A DNA stretch of 64,000 bases from Prototheca cutis (Eukaryota > Chlorophyta > Trebouxiophyceae > Chlorellales > Chlorellaceae). Location: assembly GCA_002897115.2 (NCBI GenBank), contig BCIH01000015.1, forward strand, positions 294,786-358,785, written 5' to 3'. Each line of letters starts with the position of its first letter. Position 1 is the first letter of the stretch. The notes under the pieces were generated by a model. The model ran no database searches. It was not told the origin of the DNA and was given only the letters and a program-made list of their open reading frames with translations. Shown piece by piece: positions 25,001 to 34,292 of this stretch. Both the position numbers and the translations under genes were made by a program.

Positions 25001-25677
25001 TCCCATCAACCTTGGATGCCCGGAGTCAAAGACTGCACAGTCTCCTTGCTTTCAAATTCTCGGATGCTAGGCCTGTCAAACAGTTCCACCGCATCCACGG
25101 CCGTCTCCCGGCGAAGCACCGTCGCTGCCGTGCATGCTGCCTCGATAGTCGGAAACAACATGAATGCCGAAGCCTGGTGTGGGTGTGTGAGGGGGAGGGG
25201 TTGGGGGACCTCGCATTGGCGTTTTAACATGTCCCAGGAGAGAACCGTCACGCAGGACACCCCTCCATGTTACCTGAGTGGTGTGCATGAAGTCCCATCC
25301 ACCGACAACTACACCCCATCCTCCTACCTTGTGGGGCCACTCGGGCACGGTGTTGTAGGTGGCCGTGGAGACAAAGGCCAGGGTACCCTCAGAGCCGACC
25401 ATGAGCCGCTTGATCACTTCAATGGGATCGTCGGCCGGGAAATCAACCAGTGCGTTGAGTGCATAGCCCGTGGTGCACTTGATGGAAAACTTGCGGCGGA
25501 TGAGCCCCGTCAATTGTCGATCGGCCTGCACACGCCGCACAATGTCCTGAAGGTTTGCTACCATGTCCGCATGCGACTGCAGCAGGGTGTTGTAGGGGTG
25601 GTGCTGGTTGTAACTGTGGCAAAGTTTACGCTGCGGTGGGGCAGTGTGTAGCATCGCAACGAGGCCCCTGCCCCCCC

Positions 25678-25754
<77 letters not shown>

Positions 25755-27247
25755 GCGTGGGCACGAAACAATCCCACACAAGTTCTACCAAGAATCACCC
25801 AACCAACCTCCAGGAATGCTGCCCGGCTGGCCGGGGCAGCGGTGTCCAGCACGGTGCCATCGGCAAACACGATGCGCAGGTCCTTGATGGTGTTGTACGT
25901 GTTTTGCGACACGCCGCAGCACATGCCCGAAGAGTTGTTGGACACGATACCCCCCACCATGCAGCTCTCGATAGAGGCCGGATCGGGCCCAATCTTGTAC
26001 TGCACGGGGTGCCCTCCCTTGCGCTGGAAAGCCGCCAGAATCCGGTTCACCTCACCACCAATCAGGCCGGGCTCCACCGTGATCGCAGAGCCATCGCCCT
26101 GTGCAGGGGGATTGATGTGTGCCGTGTGTGCGCGTGTGTGTGTATAAGCAAGCCCGGCGCATGGACACCAGGCGCACTCCAGCGATCCGTCTCCAATGCC
26201 TGCACCCGCTCTACCCTGGAGCCACATGCATACATGGATGGTGTAGTTTCTAAAGTTCTTTCCATTGTGGTTGAGCTTGAGCAGGACGCTGTCGGTGATG
26301 GCTTGGCCGGAGAGTGAGGTGCCGGCGGCTCGAAAGGTCACGGGCACGCCCAGCCGCCGGGCAATCGGCAGCAGTCGCCGGACCTCCTCCTCGCTCTGAA
26401 TCTGCAAGCACTCGAGCAGGCACAAGGATACTCACACGCCTCAGTGTCACTACCAAATCAGGCATCCAAGCTCGGCTGCTGGGGATGTCACTTGCGGGGG
26501 GCCCAGCTGCACCAGGAGGCCGTCTTTTCCCAAGGGCAGAGCGCCCATTCCCACAAAGGCTCTCCGCCACACCCCACAGACTCCCCTCTTTTAAAAACCC
26601 ACCTTGATGACCATTTTTGGGTTGAGTCGGTAAAAGCTGGCGTCCGTGCCGTAGGCAAACGTCCGAACAGGGTCAGTAAACTGCCGCACCTTTGGGATGA
26701 ATGCTGCTCCACAGGGACGGCAGGCGGCCCGGGGGTTCAGTTTCATGAGGGTTGTATCATGCGACTATGATCACTCACAAAATCCATGGCAGATCGAATG
26801 TCCTGCTGTTCCAAGAAGCTCAGAAACACGGTTGTCCGCCTCGCATAGGGATGCCCCAAAGCTCACACCCAATCCTAGCACTTGCTCACCGCTGATTTCC
26901 TCGGTAAACGCCGCGTATCGACCATCTTCAATGCGTTTGCCGTCCACGTTCTGAAACTGCAGAGTCTTGCCGACGCTGCCTTCTTCTGTGACCACGGACG
27001 TGGCGCCATAGTCATCCACGACGGTCGGGTAGACTAGAGGGTTGGTGGCCGGCTCTGCCAGCGCCCTTGTTCGAGCATTAGATGGCGTTGTGTACCACCT
27101 TGCACTTGCAATACCACTACAAGATCGAAGTGCATTGCTGCATGCTGTGCTGATGACAGGGAGACCTGGAAGCTGAGCTTCCCGACACCCAGCCGCCCAG
27201 GCCGGTGGCCTTCGACGCAGGAGCAGGCTCCCGAGCCAACTCCGCAT
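22035..27247 (-). CDS. GYD1: glycolate/D-lactate dehydrogenase, tandem copy A
   Basis: Thirteen minus-strand exons: 26890-27247, 26603-26703, 26234-26401, 25808-26098, 25328-25576, 25011-25173, 24733-24881, 24491-24627, 24272-24383, 23520-24119, 23019-23322, 22455-22846, 22035-22295; 1094 residues. The start MRSWLGSLLLRRRPPAWAAG looks like a mitochondrial presequence. The FAD domain (about 120-640) has VEPGLIGGEVNRIL and MVGGIVSNNSSGMCCGVSQN. Fe-S cysteines are at 675, 678, 681, 685 and 736, 742, 746. CCG domains (CCGMMFDTRG and CCGQAGDRG) follow. The oxidase motif reads GEHSTG rather than GEHGTG. Membrane-associated electron transfer from glycolate is the expected role. The gene diverges from the aminotransferase gene 289 bp away. 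The last intron has a GC donor (CCAAG|GCAAGC). Confidence 0.9.
22064..23842 (-). repeat. homogenised 3' block, copy A
   Basis: This is the partner of 16340-18118 at offset 5724. Coding and intron sequence match by eye except for the patch 23106-23154, which encodes a linker between the Fe-S and CCG parts. Confidence 0.9.
25681..25752. repeat. (AC)n microsatellite
   Basis: About 36 perfect dinucleotide units lie in the intron between exons 4 and 5 of glycolate dehydrogenase copy A. Confidence 0.97.
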
Positions 27248-27536
27248 CCTGGCAAGACACAAGCAGATCCAACTCTTCCCAGGGTCATCACTACAGGCAT
27301 GCAGCACGCTTCCTCTGTTCAGACCAGGGTGCAGCTGGGCCCCGACAGGTGTCGGCAATGGAGTGGGTAATCTGACACGTGCAGGACTCTGGTGATCTTC
27401 CGATCCCGTCTTGTCAGCAAAAGTTCCGTCGTTGATGACACACAGCTCCCCATCAAAACCAGCCCAATGCCTGCAGCCCCTCTAGTTCAGTCTGAATTCA
27501 ATTGACTGTACTGTGCATTGATTTTACATCACAATC
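27248..27536. promoter_or_regulatory. shared divergent promoter, glycolate dehydrogenase A / aminotransferase
   Basis: Only 289 bp separates two divergent start codons for consecutive photorespiratory enzymes, so shared regulation is plausible. No specific element was recognised. Confidence 0.55.
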
Positions 27537-29780
27537 ATGCTGCTTGCGGCACTCCGTAGCTCGACTCGCTCCTATGGGGCCCTGCGTTCGTGGGGCCCCT
27601 CTGTAGCTTCGACAGCGGAGGTACGGACCTCCGCCATCCGGGCAATGTTTACTGGTTTCAGTGCATGTCGATTGTCCACATAGTTTGTAGACAGCGTATA
27701 ACCGTATACCGAGCAGCGATCGTAGAACCCTGTGCCGAGAAACGCCACCCATCGGACCTGCAGGGCCGGAGGGGTTTTGCCCACGGAGGGGAGCCGGCAC
27801 CCTTTTCCTACACCCCGCCCGGAAGGAATCACCTGTTTGTTCCAGGTTTGCACATTGTAAATGTGTTCCCTTGAAGTCCATGGGTTTGTTGGATGTCCAT
27901 CCGCGATAACTGGCGCCGGAGCGTCCTGGGCCCCGGTCGGGCTTTCGCGCAGCACCGCTTAACCGGGGTTTCGACCGCAGTGTTTTCTGGGCTCTGGTGC
28001 GTGGGCCATCCACGGAACCCGACCTCCCCTCCCTCCTTCCATCATCATCACAGGTCCCGTCAACATCCACGAGGATGTTCTGCGGGCCATGAATGTTCAG
28101 AGCCAGAACCACCGTGACCCCTGGTTTGCCACTTTCTTCAAGTGCGCGATGCGTCGTATGCGGTGCCTTGTCTCGTCTTTTTCCATGGGACCACGGAGTC
28201 TGGATCGCATGTGCAGCTCTACAGTAAGACAAATAACATGCGCTTGCCCTCAATTGAAGCCTCATGACTCGACAAACTTCGGCACTCTCCAGGGACGTGC
28301 TGGCGTCTGTGAAGCCCGTGTTTGGGACGGTGACGGGGACACCCTTCATTTTCCCCGGTACGGGCACGGGTGGCTGGGAGACGGCATTGACCAACACGTT
28401 GTCCCCTGGTGACAAGGTGGTGACATTCCGTTACGGCGTGTTTAGTCATCTCTGGATCGACATGATGGAGCGCCTGGGGCTCGATGTGGAGGTCATCGAC
28501 GAGCCCTGGGGCGACGGCGCCTACGAGGACAGGCAAGCAGAAGTGGCAGAGAGGGGAAGATGGGGTGGGTGGGCAACCGAACACAAATGCACAATACCCA
28601 ACACATGTAGCCGGCCGACCGACCGACAATCCTCTCGCAGGCTGGGCGAGATCCTAGCAAAGGACACGGCGCATGCCATCAAGGCGGTGTGCGTGGTGCA
28701 CAACGAGACTGCCACGGGCGTGACTTCGGACATTGGTGCCATTCGTGAGGCCATGGATGGGGCCCAGCACCCGGCACTGCTGCTGGTGGACGGCGTGTCC
28801 TCTGTGGGAGCCCTGCCCTTTGAGTTTGACGCCTGGGGCGTGGACGTCGCCGTTACAGGCAGCCAAAAGGCTCTGTCCCTCCCCACAGGCCTCGCCATCG
28901 TCGCTGCCTCCAACAAGGTCTGGCTTTTTGTGTGTTTATGTTCTTGTTCCTTTTTTTTTGTGGGGGGGGGGGGGGGGGGGGCAATCCCCTCCTGCTCCTG
29001 ATGAGGAGACTTCCCTGTGGCCCCTATTCAGTACACAATCCTACATAACATTGACCAAACCGAATGAATCAACAGCCAAACAACAATTTTATTGCGATTG
29101 TAGGCACTGGAGGCGCGGCATGGTGCCAAGCTGAAGCGCGTGTACTATGATTTGGAGGACATGCTGCGGACCAACCCCAATGGCGGGGTGCCCTACACGC
29201 CCGTGCTCCCCCTGCTCCATGGTCTCAAGGCCTCGCTGGCGCTGCTCCAGGCTGAGGGCCTGGAGAATGTGTTTGCCCGGCACCGCCGGCTGGCCGAGGG
29301 TACCCGCGCCGCGGTCAAGGCCTGGGGCCTGGACCTCCTGTGCAAGGATCCGCGCTGGCAATCCGACACCCTGACGGTCGTGGAAGCGCCCCAAGGCATC
29401 GACTCCCAGCGTATCGTCGACACCGCCTATGCCAAGTACGCTTGGTTGCTGGTGTGCTACCTTGTTTGTGCATGCATGCATGCATTTGTGTGCGAAATCT
29501 TACCCACCAAACCCTCCATCCCCAACGAAAACAAAGGTACAACCTGTCGTTGGGGCTGGGGCTGTCCAAGGTGGCGGGCAAGGTGTTCCGGATCGGGCAC
29601 CTGGGCAACATGGACGAGTGCATGCTGGCCGGGGCCCTGGCCGGTGTGGAGATGACCCTGCGCGACCTGGGCCATCCGATCAAGCTTGGGTCTGGCGTCG
29701 GTGCCGCCCTTGAGCTCTGGCAGGCCCAGAAGACTGTCATCCCCACGCGTGAGGGCCTCATCAAGCCGGCGGCCCGGTGA
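27537..29780 (+). CDS. AGT1: serine-glyoxylate (alanine-glyoxylate) aminotransferase
   Basis: Seven exons in phase (27537-27620, 27794-27845, 28054-28141, 28293-28532, 28641-28917, 29104-29435, 29537-29780) encode 438 residues. After a mitochondrial-like presequence (MLLAALRSSTRSYGALRSWG) come the class V PLP aminotransferase landmarks. These are GRNHLFVPGPVNI, GTPFIFPGTGTGGWE, CVVHNETATGV, LLVDGVSSVGALPF, GSQKALSLPTG with PLP-type Lys231, and SLGLGLSKVAGKVFRIGHLG. The enzyme converts glyoxylate to glycine using serine or alanine as amino donor. The C-terminus (PAAR) lacks the peroxisomal SRI-type signal of land-plant AGT1, so mitochondrial location is inferred. Intron 4 has a GC donor (GACAG|GCAAGC). 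A G-run lies inside intron 5. Confidence 0.93.
28962..28981 (+). repeat. G homopolymer in intron 5 of the aminotransferase
   Basis: A run of about 20 G lies 44 bases inside the 5' splice site, on the sense strand. Confidence 0.9.
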
Positions 29781-30320
29781 ATTTGGAGGTACGAGGTGGT
29801 GGGAGCTTGCCCGTGTGCTCATGCTGCGTCATGACGATCACGATACTTTATCGTGGTGAGCGGCCGCCCGCCTGCCTGTGAATCCCTTGTATGGTTCATT
29901 TTGGCTTTTTCCTCGACAGAACATAGAAGCCACTGCATTGACCCCACGGCATGCACGGCTAGATAATTGCGTGAACGGCCAGCTTCCTTGCCAGACTGGA
30001 TGACAGCTGGCCCCGTGTGTGGAAGAGAATTTTCCCATCGTCAGGTCTTTTTCCCTTGCTTTGCCAGCTCTGTCTCCTGTCCTCAGCATCCCCCTTTTGA
30101 TTGGTGCAGTCGCCCATCGAGTTGGGGGAATGCAGTGGCAGGCAGGTCAAGCGCTGACCCCTCTTTGTTACCCAAAAATATGTGTGTGATGGCTGCAGTA
30201 TCAGTCCGTCAGGGCATGTGGGGAGACGGAGGGCAACATTGGGATGTGTAGGGGTTGCCGATGGCATGCCTCTTCAGCCCCATCTTGCGCGAACACCCAC
30301 CAAAAAAGGAAGTCGAAAAC
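29781..30320. other. convergent 3' interval
   Basis: This lies between the aminotransferase and twin-LOV stop codons. Nothing was recognised. Confidence 0.5.
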
Positions 30321-32162
30321 TCAGAGCTGGGAGCTGTGGCGGATGAGGCCTTGGCTTCCTCCCAGCGCCCGCACCGCGACGCGCACCCGGCCCGCAGTGC
30401 TTTTGACTTGGAGTGCCGGCCAGGAATCCGGTGCTGGCTGAGGCGGTTCGGTCGGGTATGATTCTTGCTCTGTTGTATATGTTGGGATCGGGACCGTACC
30501 AGCAGCAGCAGCATCTTGGTCGTTGTCATTTGATTCTCCAGCGGGGGGTTGGGATCCCCTGCTACGCTGCTCCAACATCGCACGGCCTGGCCCCCGTCCC
30601 CTGTTCCCCCGCTCCTGCTGATCGGGACCAAGCGCTGCATCTCGTCCGAGAGCGGAGAGGTTGTGCTGGATACCCACAAAGTAGCGGACGCTGCCCAGCG
30701 CGTCGCGGAGCGGGGCCACGTGCAGGCAGTTCCACCACAGGTTGCCCCCCTCGCAAACGTTGAGAAGGTTGACCGTGACGGCTGTCGGCGGCCGAGACTC
30801 GGCCGCCGCGCGGAGTGCAGCGCGGGCCGCCGTGTTGACCCCCGCACAAGCGCCCTGCATGAACCGGGGGTTGCGGCCCAGCACCGTAGAGGCGGGGTGG
30901 CCCGTCAGTGCCAGGTAGTCCGGGCTGGCGTAAACGATGGGTTGCCCGGGGCGCTGCGCGTCCGTCAATAAAAAGGGCATGCGAATGGAGCTCAGCGTGC
31001 ACAGCAGGCTGCTTGGCACGTCCTCGGAAGCCGCCTGGGGTTGACCCATGCCGCGGGCGCTTTGCAGAGCAGGCTGTGCCGCACAGAGTCGAGCCGCCAC
31101 CGCCGCAGCCGTGCGGCGCTGGGGGCCTGGGTCAAATGCTGCGCCCACCCTGGGACCCGCACACCGGGGCGATACGGGCAATGGACAGCTCTCGTCTCCG
31201 GCAGTGACTTCTTCATGACACACTACAGGCATTTTTGCGGGTTTTGTTGGATAGGGAACGTGTATTTTCCATGTTTCCTTGACGGTGCACACTAGCGGCA
31301 TGTCTGTAAGATTTTTCAAAATGAAAGTGTACACTGCACAGGGTCAAATATACCCCAAGAAAGTCTCTGCAGGACAACCAGGAGGCAGCGTGCCAGTCGC
31401 AATTCCCATTCATCGGCACATTCCCCCAACACTCCATGCACGTACCGACATAGTATTCCACAGGGCTAGCCTCCTGGAGCCGGACTGGCAATAAGAACAC
31501 CGAGTTCCAAAAGCCAGAGCTATCGCGGCGGTAGCTGAACAGGGTGAGGGCGCACTCCCGTTCCTCCCGAACCGCATCCCGGAGCTCCAACAGTGCCTGG
31601 CCGCAGGTTTCTGGACCTGGGGAGTGGTGGCAATGCAGTGGATAGAACATGCGAGTTGAAGGATGGGCAATGGAGGGATGGGTTGAGCATGAGGCTTCGT
31701 CCCACAATGCAACACCACGCTTGCCAGCAACCCTGGCCAACCCCCCTCTCACTCTTCCAACCCACGCTGCCACCAAGAGCCTTTCAGCCTGTAGACTCAC
31801 CTTGCAGGAACCTGCAGTTTCTACCCAGCACATGCTTGCGTGGATACTGCGTGAGCTGGAGAAACTCCGGTGACGCAAAGCAGATGGGCTGCCGTGCAGT
31901 AGGAGTGGGAGTGGGGGCCCATTGGTCGGTTCACTGTAACAAATATGTGGACCATGAGCCGAAGAAATGGTGGCGCTGCACAAACAAAGCCAGTTCAAAT
32001 ATCAATGTGACGCCCCACACCAGCAGCCAAGATCTTTACACAAACCGGGCTCACATTGTCAGGGAGCCTGGGGCTGGTCACCACAAAACTTCCTCCACAG
32101 CCGTCCAGAATGGCATCCAGCAATCTATAGATCTCGTCGCATGGCATTCCATACCCATCCAT
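30321..32162 (-). CDS. twin-LOV (PAS/LOV) blue-light protein
   Basis: Four minus-strand exons (32055-32162, 31801-31888, 31446-31616, 30321-31222) encode 422 residues. LOV1 (about 25-122) has [23 protein letters not shown] with the photoactive-type Cys61, and [16 protein letters not shown]2 (about 203-310) keeps [34 protein letters not shown] and YFVGIQHNL, but its signature is GRNPRFMQG, with Pro241 where the photoactive cysteine should be. The layout resembles plant PAS/LOV (TLP1/PLP) proteins, small twin-LOV blue-light sensors without a kinase. The tail after LOV2 is disordered (Gln/Pro/Arg-rich). It is divergent from prefoldin 3. No output domain is visible. Confidence 0.85.
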
Positions 32163-32708
32163 GCTGTGAAGAGGGGGTTCTAGGGGAGAGGCCGTCCGCT
32201 TTCCACACCCAGACCGGAACTGATCCCCAGTCCGGGCTGTCGGAACCAACTCCTGCCCAGTCTTCCGCTTCACCGCATTTTCACCATGAAACGATCACCT
32301 TCATCATCTATTTCAGTGAACATTAGGAAGCATAAAAACATACAAGTTCATCCCTTGGCTTCAGGACAAGGTGTTCCTGGGAAGTCACGTCGGCATGCTT
32401 GTTTCTCCCGAGACGACGATGGGGGATGCAGAGGCTGTTGCCCAGTCCAGGCCGGGGAGCGGCGTCGCATCGCCGGATTCCTGATCGCGGTGCGAGCTCC
32501 TATCAGCAATCATGTGTTGCGGCCCAAACATAATAAACCAATCAAATTATACAGAACGCTGCGCAACCTTGGTGGAACCTGTAGATTACCTTGTAGGGCG
32601 GCCCCTCTTGACCAGGCGCCGGTGCGAACGGACTCTGTGAGCATCCTCGGTGGAGCACGCTCCGCCACACCTCTGCCGGGTGTCTCAGCAGACCCATCAG
32701 CGCACTCC
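32163..32708. promoter_or_regulatory. divergent promoter interval twin-LOV / PFD3
   Basis: A 546 bp divergent interval. The frame of prefoldin exon 1 stays open upstream to 32286, but that stretch is not prefoldin-like, so it is treated as 5' UTR. Confidence 0.45.
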
Positions 32709-33955
32709 ATGGTGGAGACTCAGGATTCGGGGGCAACGCTGCAGGATCTCATCCCCGAGGCCACCTTCATCGAGGATGTTGGGTCCTACCTTGGAGGTGA
32801 GGGGCTCAGGGGACGGCTGGCTGCAGGCGCACGGCGGGGTCTGACCCTTTGGACTACCACCCGCCTTCTTCCACGCCTTTCCACCCACAGCTGCATCGGT
32901 GGACGAGGCGCTGAATGAGCTGCGGGGCAGCCATCAAAAGTACAAGTACATCGAGCAGGAGCTCGTGCAGCGCAAGCAGCGCCTGACATTCAAGCAGCCC
33001 GAAATCGAAAAGTGTCTGGCGAGCGTCAAGATGCTGGCATCCCGTACCCAGGACGGCAAGGATGTGCGTCGAGGTGGAATTTTCGTGGGATTTTATGAGG
33101 GGAAATGGGGGCAATGATGGCTTTTTGGGGGGGTAAAGGGGGGGCCAGTGCGTGATCTCCGACACTGTCCTGTGTCCCTGCTCCCCTTTTGGATCCCCAG
33201 AATTGCACGTGTGCACACACACAGTGGACCCAATGGCACGTTCCACAGTTCACAATGCATGATTAACACAGCACTTTCACCCAACAACCCACACACAGAC
33301 GGTGCTCGACTTTGCGCTGTCGGACCAAGTGTTTGCCAAGGCCTGGCTGTCGGGTGTTGAAGCAGTCAACCTCTGGCTGGGTGCCGGTGTCATGCTTGAG
33401 TACAGCCTTGAGGACGCCCAAAACCTCCTTGTGAGTGCGGCAACTCGAGGAGCAGTTCAGGGGCCGTGGCAGTGGGTGCTCCTCGTCAAGGGGCATGCGC
33501 TGAGAAGGCTGGGACCTAGGAACCGCGATGGCCATTTGCCAAATGAGCTTCAAGATGGCTCTCACCCCCTCCACACCACTACTGCCCACTGTACCTTCTT
33601 CGGACTGTTTCCCTCTGCCACAGGAAACACAGCTTGCGGGCTGCACGCGGCAGCTCAAGACCATCCAGCAGGAGCACGACTACATCCGGGATCAAATCAC
33701 GACCACCGAGGTCAGCTTGCTTCAACTTATTTTGTGTGTGCGCTTCTTTTTCTTGAGGGGGGAGGGGGATTGCCCATTGAGCTTCTCAAACCTCCAATAG
33801 ATATTTTGCTCGCCGCTGGGACCGGCCTCCTTCTGACCACTGACTCAAACTCCACTGGACACGGCCCTCCACAGGTGTCGATGGCGCGAGTCTACAACTA
33901 TGGCGTGAGCCAGCGGCGGGCGGGTGTTGCGGCAGGCGAGTCGACTGCCGCTTGA
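32709..33955 (+). CDS. PFD3: prefoldin subunit 3 (VBP1)
   Basis: Five exons in phase (32709-32796, 32891-33063, 33299-33430, 33624-33710, 33875-33955) encode 186 residues, the usual length. Landmarks are ATFIEDVGSYL, HQKYKYIEQELVQRKQRL, VNLWLGAGVMLEYSLEDAQ and DYIRDQITTTEVSMARVYNY. It is an alpha-type prefoldin subunit with two coiled-coil arms joined by beta hairpins. The hexameric complex passes nascent actin and tubulin to the CCT chaperonin in the cytosol. The start ATG at 32709 gives the standard short N-terminus. Confidence 0.95.
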
Positions 33956-34292
33956 TCGATTCAGGGCACCCTTGCTTGCCTCCTCGTGGCATGATGAGCT
34001 GATTCGGGTTTGCTCATCCAGGACCTTTTACACACCGTCGTGCCGCTCTCCCTGCTCCAACCCCGGCTCTCAAATCATCCTCGTGCTCGTCTGTTGCGAC
34101 CGAGCCCGGTCAACATGTCACTTGCAACATGAGGGACCACACCAACAGTGCCATGAATCAGGGAAACTGGCAATGCCCAGGAGGTGGGGTCCACGAAACC
34201 GCATTGTTTGCGCTGATCCCCACTGCCGCAGCCGTCGCCAGGCGAGCAAGTTCTCGCCGGACCACTCAGCTGGATGGTTATTGTGCTCCATG
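33956..34292. other. convergent 3' interval
   Basis: This lies between prefoldin 3 and the FABP-domain gene. Nothing was recognised. Confidence 0.5.

Noticed and set aside
25681..25752. (AC)n tract as CRISPR or telomere-like array
   Set aside because: It is a simple dinucleotide microsatellite inside an intron, with no repeat-spacer structure.
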